From Geobacter sp. FeAm09 (GTDB lineage Bacteria; Desulfobacterota; Desulfuromonadia; Geobacterales; Pseudopelobacteraceae), in contig NZ_CP042466.1 in the NCBI RefSeq assembly GCF_008330225.1, forward strand, positions 1,064,501-1,128,500: a DNA stretch of 64,000 bases, read 5' to 3'. Shown here piece by piece: positions 41,670-53,714 of the stretch. A program made the position numbers and the translations under genes. Every line of letters starts with the position of its first letter. Position 1 is the stretch's first letter. The notes under the pieces are model-generated. The model was not told the DNA's origin, made no database searches, and was given only the letters and a program-made list of their open reading frames with translations.

Positions 41670-43030
41670 TCAGAACTCGGCGTGGCGCGGCGTGCGTGGG
41701 AAAGGGATGACGTCCCGGATGTTGTCCATGCCGGTGAGGTACATCACCAGCCGCTCGAAGCCCAGGCCAAAACCGGCGTGGGGGCAACTCCCCCAGCGGC
41801 GGCTGTCCAGATACCACCAGAGCGGCTCCTGGGAGATGCCCATCTCGGTCATGCGCGCCGTCAGTCGGTCCAGCCGCTCTTCGCGCTGGCTGCCGCCGAT
41901 AATCTCCCCCACCTTGGGCACCAGGAGGTCCATGGCGGCCACGGTGCGGCCGTCGCTGTTCTGGCGCATGTAGAAAGCCTTGATATCCTTTGGGTAGTTC
42001 AGGATGAACACCGGCCCCCCACCACCTGCTCGCTCAGATAGCGTTCGTGTTCGGTCTGCAGGTCCAGGCCCCACTCCACCGGATAGGTAAAGGCCGTGCC
42101 CGACCGCTGGAGTCGTTCGATGGCGTCGCCATAGTCCATGCGCACGAAGTCTGCCTCGGCCACCTGCCGGATACGTTCCAACAAGCCCTTTTCGATATGC
42201 TTGTCAAAAAACGCCATGTCGTCGGCACACTCTTCCAGGCTGAAGCGGCACAGGTAGCGGATGAACTCCTCGGCCAGTTCGGCGTCGTCGGCCAGGTCGG
42301 CAAAGGCCATCTCCGGTTCGATCATCCAGAACTCCGCGGCATGGCGCGGCGTGTTGGAGTTTTCTGCACGGAAGGTGGGGCCGAAGGTATAGATGTCGGA
42401 AAAGGCCAGGGCCAGGAGTTCCCCCTCCAGTTGGCCGCTGACGGTCAGGCCGGTCCGCTGGCCGAAGAAGTCCTGGTCGAAATCCGGCGGCGCCCCCGCA
42501 TCCAGGGTGGTCACCCGGAACAGTTCGCCGGCCCCCTCGCAGTCGCTGGCCGTGATGATCGGGGTGTGGGCGTAGAGAAAATCCCGCTCGGCGAAGAATC
42601 GATGCACGGCCTGGGCCAGGCGCGAACGGAGGCGGAACACGGCCCCCAGGGTGTTGGTCCTGGGCCGCAGGTGAGCGATGGTGCGCAGGTATTCGAAGGT
42701 GTGGCGTTTCTTCTGCAACGGATAGGCGTCGTCGGCCTCGCCGACGATCTCCACACTGGTGGCGTGCAGTTCCCACTGCTGCCCGGCCGCCGGCGATTCC
42801 ACCAGGGTGCCGTGCACCCGCAGGGCCGCGCCGGTGCCGAGGCGGCACACCGCGTCGAAGTTCGCCAGATCCTTCCCGGCCACCACCTGGAGCCCGGCCA
42901 TGTCCGAGCCGTCGTTCAGGGTGACGAAGGCCACCTCCCTGGAGGCGCGCACCGAGCGCACCCATCCCGCAACCACGCATTCCCGGCCGCTTGCGCCGCC
43001 CGCCAGAAGTGTCCGTATCCGAGTTTTCAT
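41670..43030 (-). CDS. asnS: Asparagine--tRNA ligase, frameshifted at a G6 tract
   Basis: Class IIb synthetase that charges tRNA-Asn. The first frame (43030 to about 42015) has the anticodon-binding OB domain, [20 protein letters not shown] and [14 protein letters not shown] (motif 2 region); the second frame continues [19 protein letters not shown] and [16 protein letters not shown] (motif 3) and ends [10 protein letters not shown]. The two frames join at six G on the coding strand (plus 42015-42020); seven G would give [16 protein letters not shown] and restore about 453 residues, the normal length. Since the enzyme is normally essential, an assembly error is more likely than real loss. Runs opposite to the prophage genes. 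Confidence 0.85.
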
Positions 43031-43146
43031 AGCTGTCGTTCCCCGCGTCATGGATAGAGTCGTGCCCGATGATACGTGCAATCGGGCACGGGTTCAAGGC
43101 CCTTGTTCGTTTGACCTCCCTGTCAGCCCTGTGTTACATTAGCACC

Positions 43147-43515
43147 ATGAAAACCGTGCTGGTTGTGTTATTTGTGGCCATGATGGCGTTGCCTGCGTTG
43201 GGGGCCAACGGCGAGAAGAACTTCGGCGGCGTCGGCATCGACGGCGTGGCTGCGCCCGACGGGCAGATCACGGTGCGTCAGCTTGTGACCGGCGGGCCGG
43301 CCCATGTGGCCGGGATCAAGGTGGGTGACGTCATTACCCACATCGACGGCAAGCCGACCCGGGGCAGCGATTTTCGGCAGATGGTTCAGAAACGGCTGCG
43401 GGGGGTCGCCGGGACTCCGGTCGTTTTGAAGGTCAGGCGGGAAGGCGTGGAAAAACCGCTGACCTTTGCCCTGCATCGGCAACAATTAGTGATAACCGCA
43501 CCCAAGGAGAAATGA
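43147..43515 (+). CDS. Exported PDZ-domain protein
   Basis: 122 residues. Signal peptide ending ALGAN. The rest is one PDZ domain: FGGVGIDGVAAPDGQI, GGPAHVAGIKVGDVITHIDGKP and GTPVVLKVRREGVEKPLTF. No protease. Likely binds a periplasmic protein C-terminus; partner unknown. The thioredoxin-like glutaredoxin gene follows with 4-7 bp separation, so the two are cotranscribed. Confidence 0.8.
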   Translation: MKTVLVVLFVAMMALPALGANGEKNFGGVGIDGVAAPDGQITVRQLVTGGPAHVAGIKVGDVITHIDGKPTRGSDFRQMVQKRLRGVAGTPVVLKVRREGVEKPLTFALHRQQLVITAPKEK

Positions 43516-43517
43516 TC

Positions 43518-43898
43518 ATGATCAAAAAGATTTTGGCCGCCGTCATGCTGACGCTGCTGGTGGCGTCCGGGGCCGTGGCCGCCGGACAGGCCCCCCAGAG
43601 CAGGCTCAACCCCGCCAAGGCGGAAGCAGCCCGGAAATACCCGCAAATCGTGCTCTATTCCACCTCCTGGTGTCCCCATTGCCGTGCGGCCAAGGAGTAC
43701 TTCGCCAAGAGCAACATCCCCTACACCAACCGCGACGTGGAGCAGGACGACCAGGCCATGAAGCTGTTGACCGGCAAGTACAAGAGCAAGGGGATTCCGG
43801 TGATTGTGTTCGGCGCGGGACAGAACGAGATCGTCATGCACGGTTTTACTCCCGAGTCGTTCCAGGAAAATCTGAAAAAGGCGCAGGCGAAGAAGTAA
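43518..43898 (+). CDS. Periplasmic glutaredoxin-family protein
   Basis: 126 residues. Signal peptide (MIKKILAAVMLTLLVASGAVA). The mature domain has IVLYSTSWCPHCRAAKEYFAK (redox CxxC), the cis-Pro region GIPVIVF and a C-terminal helix, all as in glutaredoxin. Export suggests a role in periplasmic thiol chemistry, perhaps cytochrome maturation, though that is inference. AAGGAGAA is 8 bases before 43518; ATG 43512 overlaps the PDZ stop but is too close to the site. Confidence 0.85.
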   Translation: MIKKILAAVMLTLLVASGAVAAGQAPQSRLNPAKAEAARKYPQIVLYSTSWCPHCRAAKEYFAKSNIPYTNRDVEQDDQAMKLLTGKYKSKGIPVIVFGAGQNEIVMHGFTPESFQENLKKAQAKK

Positions 43899-43954
43899 GC
43901 AGTAGAGCAGGGGGGAGAATGATTTCGTCCGGGATGGACTTTCATCTGTAAGGC

Positions 43955-43997
43955 AAAGGCCGTATCGCCCAACTTCGGTTGATCGTGCGGCCTTTTT
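43955..43997 (+). terminator. Rho-independent terminator
   Basis: AAAGGCCG (43955-43962) pairs with CGGCCTTT at 43988-43995, with an imperfect inner stem, then TTTTT. Terminates the PDZ-glutaredoxin operon. Confidence 0.7.
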
Positions 43998-44026
43998 CTC
44001 AAAACATCAGGAGCAGCCACAACACC

Positions 44027-45073
44027 ATGAATTTCGCTCGTATTCCACGGGAAAACCTGCACGACATACTCCGCCGCATGCCCAAGGCGGAGCTGCATAT
44101 CCACATCGAGGGCTCGCTGGAGCCGGAACTGATCTTTGAACTGGCGGCGCGGAACGGGATGCCACTCCCCTATGCAACCCTTGAGGAACTGCGGGCCGCC
44201 TATGCCTTCACCGACCTGCAGAGCTTTCTGGACATCTACTACGCCGGGGCCGGCGTGCTGCAAACGGAAGAGGATTTCTTCGCCATGGCCTGGGCGTACC
44301 TGAAACGCGCCAGGACCGATAACGTCCGCCATGCGGAGATCTTCTTCGACCCCCAGACCCATACGGAGAGGGGGATTCCCTTTGCCACCGTCATCAACGG
44401 GCTGGAGCGGGCGGTCCGGCGCGGCCGCGAAGAGTTGGGGGTGAGCGCCTCGCTGATCCTCTGCTTTCTGCGCCACCTGAGCGAGGAGGCCGCTTTTGCG
44501 GCCCTGGAAGAGGCCCTGCCGTTCCGCGACCGGTTCATCGGCGTCGGCCTGGACAGCGGCGAGCGCGGCAATCCGCCGGAGAAGTTCGCCCGGGTGTTCG
44601 CCCGCTGCCGGGAACTGGGCCTGCGGTTGGTGGCCCATGCCGGGGAGGAGGGGCCGGCCGGCTACATCAGCCAGGCCCTTGATCTGCTGAAGGTGGAACG
44701 GATCGACCACGGCGTGCGCTGCCTGGAGGACCCCCGGCTCGTGGCGCGGTTGGCCGAGCAGCGGGTGCCGCTGACCGTCTGCCCCCTGTCCAACGTAAAG
44801 CTCTGCGTATTCCCGGACCTTTCCGCCCACCCCATGGGCAAACTGCTGGCTGTCGGCATCGCCGCAACCATAAATTCCGACGACCCGGCCTATTTCGGCG
44901 GTTACCTGAACGAGAATTACCTGGCCACCTTCACCGCGCTGCCGGAGTTGGGGGCAAAAGAGGCGTACCAACTGGCGCGCAACAGTTTTCAGGCCGCTTT
45001 TGCGGATGAGAGCGTCAAGGAAGGATGGATCAGGGAGCTTGACGACTTCTTTGCGCAGCAATGCAGCGGTTAG
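44027..45073 (+). CDS. Adenosine/adenine deaminase
   Basis: 348 residues, cytoplasmic. Zinc ligands and catalytic residues are visible: AELHIHIEGSLEPEL, VAHAGEEG, IDHGVRCLED and TINSDDPAYF. The LHIHIEG start, lack of extra N-terminal region and RFIGVGLDSGERG are closer to bacterial adenine deaminases of the adenosine deaminase superfamily than to classical adenosine deaminase, so the substrate (adenosine or adenine) is not certain. Purine salvage role. Confidence 0.85.
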   Translation: MNFARIPRENLHDILRRMPKAELHIHIEGSLEPELIFELAARNGMPLPYATLEELRAAYAFTDLQSFLDIYYAGAGVLQTEEDFFAMAWAYLKRARTDNVRHAEIFFDPQTHTERGIPFATVINGLERAVRRGREELGVSASLILCFLRHLSEEAAFAALEEALPFRDRFIGVGLDSGERGNPPEKFARVFARCRELGLRLVAHAGEEGPAGYISQALDLLKVERIDHGVRCLEDPRLVARLAEQRVPLTVCPLSNVKLCVFPDLSAHPMGKLLAVGIAATINSDDPAYFGGYLNENYLATFTALPELGAKEAYQLARNSFQAAFADESVKEGWIRELDDFFAQQCSG

Positions 45074-45219
45074 GCCGGATAAGGCTCCCCGTGCCCTGAT
45101 TGTCCCTGTCGATTGTTCGGGGGCCTCGGGTACCATGATGGGCGGAGGCACCCCGCCCCTGCGTTCAGCCATCAGGCCACCCAATAATCTCAATGGTATT
45201 TCCATCCCAAGGAGCAACC

Positions 45220-45672
45220 ATGGAAATCTATGAGCACAAGCCGCACCCCCACATCGAACTCCGGAAGAAGCGCGCCCCCAAGCCGAGGGAGGTCAAGGAA
45301 GGTGCAGTGGCCCGCTTCAACGCATTGCTGGGAGAAAAGATCACGCGGGGCGTGGGCACCATGTGGTGCGCCTACGCCTTTGCCCTCATTGCGCTCATCA
45401 GCCTCCCGGAAGCCGTTCACACCGGCACGAGCGCCCTCATCTCCTGGATCGCGCAGACCTTCCTGCAATTGGTCCTGTTGTCCATCATCATGGTCGGCCA
45501 GAAGGTCGAGGGGGCCGCAGCCGATACCAGGGCCGACGACACCTACAAGGATGCCGAGGCCATCCTGTACGAGGCGCTTGAGATCCAGAAACACCTGCAA
45601 GCGCAGGACGAGGTGCTGCAGAGGCTCATGGATACCCATCAAAACCCTGCCAAGGCGGGACCCGTGGCCTAA
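45220..45672 (+). CDS. DUF1003-like membrane protein
   Basis: 150 residues with two membrane helices (MWCAYAFALIALISL and ISWIAQTFLQLVLLSIIMVGQKVEG), an N-terminal basic region (HIELRKKRAPKPREVKEG) and a charged C-terminal coiled coil (EAILYEALEIQKHLQAQDEVL). Fits small DUF1003-type membrane proteins of unknown function. AAGGAGCAACC precedes the ATG. Confidence 0.7.
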   Translation: MEIYEHKPHPHIELRKKRAPKPREVKEGAVARFNALLGEKITRGVGTMWCAYAFALIALISLPEAVHTGTSALISWIAQTFLQLVLLSIIMVGQKVEGAAADTRADDTYKDAEAILYEALEIQKHLQAQDEVLQRLMDTHQNPAKAGPVA

Positions 45673-45706
45673 AGAAGGGCATCCGTACAAAATACGAGGT
45701 GATTCC

Positions 45707-46015
45707 ATGAACCTGATCCAACTGCTGCTCCCCCTGTGCGACAACGACGGCCATCCCTTTCCGCAGTCGATCTATCTCCAGGTCAGGGACGAACTCACGG
45801 AACAGTTCGGGGGAATAACCACCTATGTCAGGTCCCCCGCCGAGGGATTATGGAAAGAGGGGCTGAGTGACGCGGTTAAGGACGAGATCGTGATCTACGA
45901 AGTCATGATAAAGGAATTGGACCGTGGCTGGTGGCAAGCGTTCCGGGAGAGTCTGGAGCGCCTTTTCAGGCAGGAGTCCGTGGTTGTCAGGGCAATACCC
46001 ATGGATATGCTGTGA
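45707..46015 (+). CDS. Conserved hypothetical protein
   Basis: 102 residues, no signal or membrane segment. LIQLLLPLCDNDGHPFPQSIY, FGGITTYVRSPAEGLWKEG and EVMIKELDRGWWQAFRESLERLFRQESVVVRA recall a family of short conserved proteins seen across proteobacteria and Bacteroidetes without assigned function. GGTGATTCC before the ATG gives a weak ribosome site; 34 bp after the DUF1003-like gene. Confidence 0.65.
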   Translation: MNLIQLLLPLCDNDGHPFPQSIYLQVRDELTEQFGGITTYVRSPAEGLWKEGLSDAVKDEIVIYEVMIKELDRGWWQAFRESLERLFRQESVVVRAIPMDML

Positions 46016-46023
46016 GGATTATG

Positions 46024-46052
46024 CGCAGGGGCGGGGAAACCCCGCCCCTGCG
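46024..46052. terminator. Bidirectional hairpin
   Basis: CGCAGGGGCGGGG-AAA-CCCCGCCCCTGCG is a perfect 13-bp stem between the convergent 45707 gene and the pseudouridine synthase gene. T tracts are poor. Confidence 0.6.
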
Positions 46053-46069
46053 TCGTAACATTTTGCAGG

Positions 46070-46996
46070 TTATCGGCGGCGCGTGCGCGGCGCCTCTCCT
46101 GGCTTCGGGCGGCTAGGCTGTTTCTTTGTCTGGTTATCGGCCGTCCGGGCGGGGGGGCGGCCTGTCGTTGCACCGGTTTTTGCCGCGCCGTGCGGTTTAC
46201 GGGTGTTCCCCGTCGCCGCCGTACCGGTTTTGGCCGTACTGCGCGGCTTCCGCACCTTCTGGGGCTCGGGTTCCGAGATCCCCCCCGGCTGGAGCAGCCC
46301 TTTCACCTCAGCCTCGGTCAGGTAGCGGAACTGCCCCGGCTTCAGCGTCCCGATATCCAGGGCGCCGTAGCGTACCCGTTTGAGGCGCACCACGGAGAGG
46401 CTCACCGCCTCGCACATGCGCCGCACCTGGCGGTTTCTCCCCTCGTGGATCGTCACCGAGATCCAGTCGTTCAGGTCGCTGCTTTTCACCATGCGCACCA
46501 CCGCCGGCGCGGTGACTCCGTCCTCCAGCTCCACCCCGCCCGCCAACCGTTTCATCTGCTGTTCCAGCACCTTGCCCCTGACCCGGACGTGGTATTCCTT
46601 CTCCACTTCGTGGCGCGGGTGCATCAGGCGGTTGGCCCAATCGCCGTCGTTGGTCAAAAGCAGAAGCCCCTCGGTGTTGTAATCCAGCCTTCCCACCGGG
46701 TAGACCCGCTCCTCCACCCCTTTCAGCAGGTCTGTCACCAGCGGCCGCTCCTGGGAGTCCTTCAGGGCGGTGATGTAGCCGGTCGGCTTGTTGAGCAGGA
46801 TATACAGGTGTTTTTCGCTGAACTGGAGCGGCTTGCCGTCCACGGCGACGCGGTCCTTGGCCGGGTCGGCCTTGCTCCCCAGTTCGGTGACCACCACGCC
46901 GTTGACCGTGACCCGGCCGTCCAGGATCAGGCTCTCGGCGGCCCGGCGGGAGGTGATGCCGGCCTGGGAGATGAGTTTTTGCAGGCGTTCCAACAT
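46070..46996 (-). CDS. rluB: Ribosomal large-subunit pseudouridine synthase B-like
   Basis: 308 residues. N-terminal S4 domain (LERLQKLISQAGITSRRAAESLI), then the RsuA/RluB catalytic domain with VYPVGRLDYNTEGLLLLTNDGD (catalytic Asp) and NEGRNRQVRRMCEAV-like sequence HEGRNRQVRRMCEAV. Modifies a uridine in 23S rRNA helix 89 region in relatives. The C-terminal ~65 residues are a basic Thr/Pro/Arg/Lys tail not part of the fold and could add RNA affinity. Confidence 0.85.
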   Translation of the reverse strand: MLERLQKLISQAGITSRRAAESLILDGRVTVNGVVVTELGSKADPAKDRVAVDGKPLQFSEKHLYILLNKPTGYITALKDSQERPLVTDLLKGVEERVYPVGRLDYNTEGLLLLTNDGDWANRLMHPRHEVEKEYHVRVRGKVLEQQMKRLAGGVELEDGVTAPAVVRMVKSSDLNDWISVTIHEGRNRQVRRMCEAVSLSVVRLKRVRYGALDIGTLKPGQFRYLTEAEVKGLLQPGGISEPEPQKVRKPRSTAKTGTAATGNTRKPHGAAKTGATTGRPPARTADNQTKKQPSRPKPGEAPRTRRR

Positions 46997-47019
46997 AGTC
47001 GTACCTCGTTAACGAAAAC

Positions 47020-47045
47020 GGGGCGGTTAAGCCGCCCCCTTTTTT
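47020..47045 (+). terminator. GC-rich hairpin with T tract
   Basis: GGGGCGG-TTAAG-CCGCCCC (47020-47038) followed by CTTTTTT. On the minus strand the reverse complement ends in GTTTTCG. It lies between accA and rluB, both minus; the stronger T tract is on the plus strand. Confidence 0.5.
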
Positions 47046-47054
47046 AAAAATTAC

Positions 47055-47185
47055 AATCTGCCACAGAGACACGGAGACACAGAGAAAGGCTGGAGGCTTA
47101 ATTCGAGATTTGACGGTTATCGGTTAACGTCCTGCTTTTGTCTTTCTCTGTGAACCTCTGTGTCCCCGTGTCTCTGTGGCAGATT
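47055..47185. repeat. CACAGAG-type inverted repeat, copy 1
   Basis: AATCTGCCACAGAGACACGG (left arm, 47055 on) pairs with CCGTGTCTCTGTGGCAGATT (right arm, to 47185); the right arm carries an extra insert of AACCTCTGTG type. The arms are about 30-45 bases each with a gap of about 55. Confidence 0.7.
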
Positions 47186-47203
47186 TAGTTTTCCCTGATG
47201 TGG

Positions 47204-48160
47204 CTATTCCACACAGCGCGTCATGGCGCGGAACTTCTCGTAGCGCTTCTCCACCAGGTCGTCCGGGGAGAGCTTGTCCAACTCCGCCAGATTGCGGGCG
47301 ATGGCCTCTTTCAGGGTCTCGGCCATGGCATCGTGGTCCCGGTGGGCGCCCCCGACGGGTTCGCCGATGATCTCGTCGATGACCCCCAGGCCGATGATGT
47401 CTTTGGCGGTCGGCTTGAGCGCCTCGGCGGCCTGTTCGCCCTTGGTGCCGTCGGACCAGAGGATGGCGGCGCACCCTTCCGGGGAGATGACGGCGTAGAC
47501 CGAGTGCTCCAGCATCAGGATGCGGTCGCCCACGGCGATGGCCAGGGCACCGCCCGAGCCGCCTTCGCCGGTGACGCAGACGATGATCGGGGTGCGCAGG
47601 CTGGCCATCTCGCGCAGGTTGCGGGCAATGGCCTCGGCCTGGCCGCGCTCCTCGGCGCCGATGCCGGGGTAGGCGCCGGGCGTATCCACGAAGGTGACCA
47701 CCGGCAGCTTGAACTGTTCCGCCATCTGCATGAGGCGTAGCGCCTTGCGGTATCCTTCCGGGTTGGGCATGCCGAAGTTGCGGAAGACCTTCTCCTTGGT
47801 ATCGCGCCCCTTCTGGTGGCCGATCACCACGACCGGCCGGCCGTCGAAACGGGCCAGGCCGCCCACGATGGCGTGGTCGTCGCCGAAGTTGCGGTCGCCG
47901 TGCAGTTCCACGAAGTCGGTGAACATGTGCTTGATGTAGTCCAGGGTAAAGGGGCGGTTGATGTGGCGCGCCACTTGGGCGGTCTGCCAGCGGGAGAGGT
48001 TGGAGAAGATCTCCTTGCGCATCTCCTCCACGCGCCCTTCCAGGGTAGCCACGTCGGCGCCGATATCCAGGCCGTCCGCAGCCAGGGCGTTCAGCTCCTC
48101 GATCTTCTTCTCAAGCTCCACGATCGGTTTTTCGAATTCCAGATGAAACGGGGTCGCCAT
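47204..48160 (-). CDS. accA: Acetyl-CoA carboxylase carboxyltransferase subunit alpha
   Basis: 318 residues. Transfers the carboxyl group from biotin to acetyl-CoA, the first step of fatty-acid synthesis, with AccD (not in window). [35 protein letters not shown] and [24 protein letters not shown] are diagnostic, and the length is normal. It stands between two CACAGAG-type inverted repeats. Confidence 0.95.
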   Translation of the reverse strand: MATPFHLEFEKPIVELEKKIEELNALAADGLDIGADVATLEGRVEEMRKEIFSNLSRWQTAQVARHINRPFTLDYIKHMFTDFVELHGDRNFGDDHAIVGGLARFDGRPVVVIGHQKGRDTKEKVFRNFGMPNPEGYRKALRLMQMAEQFKLPVVTFVDTPGAYPGIGAEERGQAEAIARNLREMASLRTPIIVCVTGEGGSGGALAIAVGDRILMLEHSVYAVISPEGCAAILWSDGTKGEQAAEALKPTAKDIIGLGVIDEIIGEPVGGAHRDHDAMAETLKEAIARNLAELDKLSPDDLVEKRYEKFRAMTRCVE

Positions 48161-48195
48161 ATTGACACCTCAAGTTTTAATTTCAGATTCGTACA

Positions 48196-48330
48196 CCTGC
48201 CACAGAGACTCAGAGACACAGAGGTTCACAGAGAAAAGACAAAAACAATAAAGCCGGAGGTTCTCTTCATCCCTGTGAAAATGTTGTGCCTTTGACGTTC
48301 TCTGTGTCTCCGTGTCTCTGTGGCAGATTT
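48196..48330. repeat. CACAGAG-type inverted repeat, copy 2
   Basis: CTGCCACAGAGACTCAGAGA (left, from 48196) and CCGTGTCTCTGTGGCAGATT (right, to 48330). Longer left arm contains the AGGTTCACAGAGAAAAG segment matching copy 1. Lies between dnaE and accA. Confidence 0.7.
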
Positions 48331-48346
48331 TATGTTGTGTAAACGC

Positions 48347-51877
<3,531 letters not shown>

Positions 51878-51940
51878 GGGCGACCTTTTGCGAGCGAACG
51901 AGCGTTAATGACGAAGGGGAAGCGGAGCCGGATGCAAAAA

Positions 51941-51968
51941 GAACGGGACCTCCCAAGAGTTCCCGTTC
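51941..51968 (-). terminator. Rho-independent terminator on the minus strand
   Basis: GAACGGGA (51941-51948) pairs with TTCCCGTTC (51960-51968) and on the minus strand is followed by TTTTTGC. It ends the SEC-C/YkgJ gene transcript before dnaE. Confidence 0.7.
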
Positions 51969-52071
51969 GGTGATATGTGGTGGATAGTATGCCCCGTTTC
52001 GGGCGGTACGTCAATCGGCAGTAAGTGGTTTTATTTCGGGGGTTTATGTATAACCTGCCGGAATGCTGGCG

Positions 52072-52872
52072 TTATTTTTCCTGTGGGGGGGATGCCGGCG
52101 CCGCCCCGAGCAGCAGCCTCCCCATGGTTTTCCTGATGGAATCCCGGTGGATGGTGAAAACGACGCTCAGGATGTAGCTCGTTTCCGGGTAGTCGATGGC
52201 GCGGGCGTGGGGGTTTTCGACGCCGTTGTGCGGCGCGCAGTACCGGTCCGTCCCCTCGGCCAGGTGCACCCGGCATACCAGCGGCCTGACCGGCCAGATG
52301 CGGCAGCTTTGGTCCGCCCGGTCCAGGAAGACGCATGTCTGGTCCTCCGGCTCCTGGTCGTTCCAGCGTGTTACGCCGGTGTGGTCCAGGCCGGCGTCGC
52401 ATTCCAGGTAATCGAGCTGGCGCGCCGCCTTTGCATAATCGATCTCAAGACCGTTTTCCCGGCAATAATCCAGGATGTCCGCCGCCTCTTCGTCGGTGCA
52501 GTAGACCGCCTCGCGGCAGCAGTTGCAGCACCCCTTGCGGCAGAACGGCGGGGGGTAGCCGAACCTTTGGTCCCGCTCGATCAGGGCGTCGATGGTGGCG
52601 TCCACCAGCGCGTGCACCTGGCGCGTACGCTCCCGGCCGCCCCCCAGGTAGGTTTCGGCAATCCGTCGGCACTCCTGCCAGAACAGCTCCGCCGGGACCT
52701 CCTCCAGTCCCCCGGCCAGGCTGCCGTACAGGAGCATGTCGCCCCCCTTGGCCACATGCTCCTCCACCCAGCGGCGGTCCCCATTGCCGGGGAGCGTATG
52801 GCCTGTGCCACAGCAGTTCTTGTATTTTTTCCCACTGCCGCAGGAGCAGGGATCATTGCGGCCGATCTTCAT
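52072..52872 (-). CDS. SEC-C motif and YkgJ-type cysteine-cluster protein
   Basis: 266 residues. N-terminal SEC-C zinc motif [20 protein letters not shown] at residues 2-21. Residues about 110-230 form a YkgJ-type zinc/iron cluster region: [52 protein letters not shown] motifs usually sit at protein ends and bind zinc; YkgJ proteins are of uncertain function. Start chosen at the SEC-C motif; the ORF continues upstream to 53082 with no family sequence. AACATTCC-type repeats are absent. Confidence 0.8.
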   Translation of the reverse strand: MKIGRNDPCSCGSGKKYKNCCGTGHTLPGNGDRRWVEEHVAKGGDMLLYGSLAGGLEEVPAELFWQECRRIAETYLGGGRERTRQVHALVDATIDALIERDQRFGYPPPFCRKGCCNCCREAVYCTDEEAADILDYCRENGLEIDYAKAARQLDYLECDAGLDHTGVTRWNDQEPEDQTCVFLDRADQSCRIWPVRPLVCRVHLAEGTDRYCAPHNGVENPHARAIDYPETSYILSVVFTIHRDSIRKTMGRLLLGAAPASPPQEK

Positions 52873-53049
52873 TGGTGCGTGCCTCGAACGCTGCGCGCCG
52901 CCCGGCCTGTTGTGGGACGGCCAGGGGACGGCGGTGAATAATTGATGCTTGTTTATGACGTTGCATGTAGAATACCCCGTGAAGGGCGCCCCATAAAAGG
53001 CGTGGCCACGTGACGAGGAACATATCACAGGATAGGGGAGGAACCCACC

Positions 53050-53211
53050 ATGAAAACGGAAAAACAGTGTCCCGAGTGCCAAGGCAAGATGACCCTGGCG
53101 GCCGCCTGAGGCAAATTCTTCTGGCGGTGCCAGAAGTGCGGATTAAAGCTGAAGTACAACAATGAACTGAGGATACCGACTGCCGCTGCACCTGGAGAAG
53201 GCCGGCCGTGA
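53050..53211 (+). CDS. Zinc-ribbon small protein with in-frame UGA (candidate selenoprotein or nonsense mutant)
   Basis: 54 codons. [19 protein letters not shown], then TGA (53107-53109), then [20 protein letters not shown] and [12 protein letters not shown] to a TGA at 53209. CPEC and CQKC form a zinc ribbon. After the TGA the frame continues with sensible sequence to a GTGA overlap with the J-domain gene, so the reading frame was under selection. A perfect 8-bp stem CTTCTGGC-GGT-GCCAGAAG begins 8 bases after the TGA with its G-rich loop 16 bases on, like a bacterial SECIS. Nonsense mutation or sequencing error are equal alternatives. Confidence 0.55.
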
Positions 53212-53498
53212 CCTATGCGGACCTGAAGACAGCGCTGCACCTCTTCGGCCTGGGCCAACGCGCGTCCCTCCGGGAGATCAAGGCCCGGCACCGGGCCCTG
53301 GTAAAGCGCCACCATCCCGATACGGGCCAGGAGAGCGACCCGGAGGCGATCCGGCAGGTGAACGCCGCGTACCGGGTGCTGCTGGAGTACGTCGCGGAGT
53401 ACCGCTTTTCCTTCAGCGAGGCGGAGTTTTACGAGCAGAACCCGGAAGAGCGCCTGTGGCGGCAGTTCAAGACCGATCCGTTGTGGGGGGATGGGTAG
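53208..53498 (+). CDS. J-domain protein
   Basis: 96 residues starting at GTG 53208, four bases overlapping the stop of the zinc-ribbon gene. [20 protein letters not shown] leads to IKARHRALVKRHHPDTGQES, the J-domain HPD motif that activates Hsp70, and a C-terminal SFSEAEFYEQNPEERLWRQF. A single J-domain with short tail; a co-chaperone for a specific client or DnaK. GGAGAAGG precedes the start. Confidence 0.8.
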   Translation: MTYADLKTALHLFGLGQRASLREIKARHRALVKRHHPDTGQESDPEAIRQVNAAYRVLLEYVAEYRFSFSEAEFYEQNPEERLWRQFKTDPLWGDG

Positions 53499-53596
53499 GG
53501 GGGCAGTTTTCAGTTTTTGCAGTTTGTCATGTGTTTTTGTTCCTGCAAACCTTCGGGTGAAAAAGATGGTCACTCCCGCCCGTGAAACCTGTTCAT

Positions 53597-53684
53597 TATC
53601 ATTTCATCTATGTACATGCATTGTTAACTAATGCATTGACATTATTTATAAATTTAATTTATTATCGTTTCAATATCGTTTCAT
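53597..53684 (+). promoter_or_regulatory. Promoter and tandem operator-like repeats before hipA-type gene
   Basis: TTGACA (53636-53641) and TATTAT (53660-53665) with 18 bp form a sigma-70 promoter. TATCRTTTCA occurs at 53597, 53663 and 53674, the last two in direct tandem with 11-bp period over the expected transcription start. A palindrome TGCATT-GTTAACT-AATGCA lies at 53617-53635. The layout suggests a repressor binding at the start site. Confidence 0.5.
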
Positions 53685-53714
53685 GAGCACATTCATCTCA
53701 TGCGGGAACGAAGA

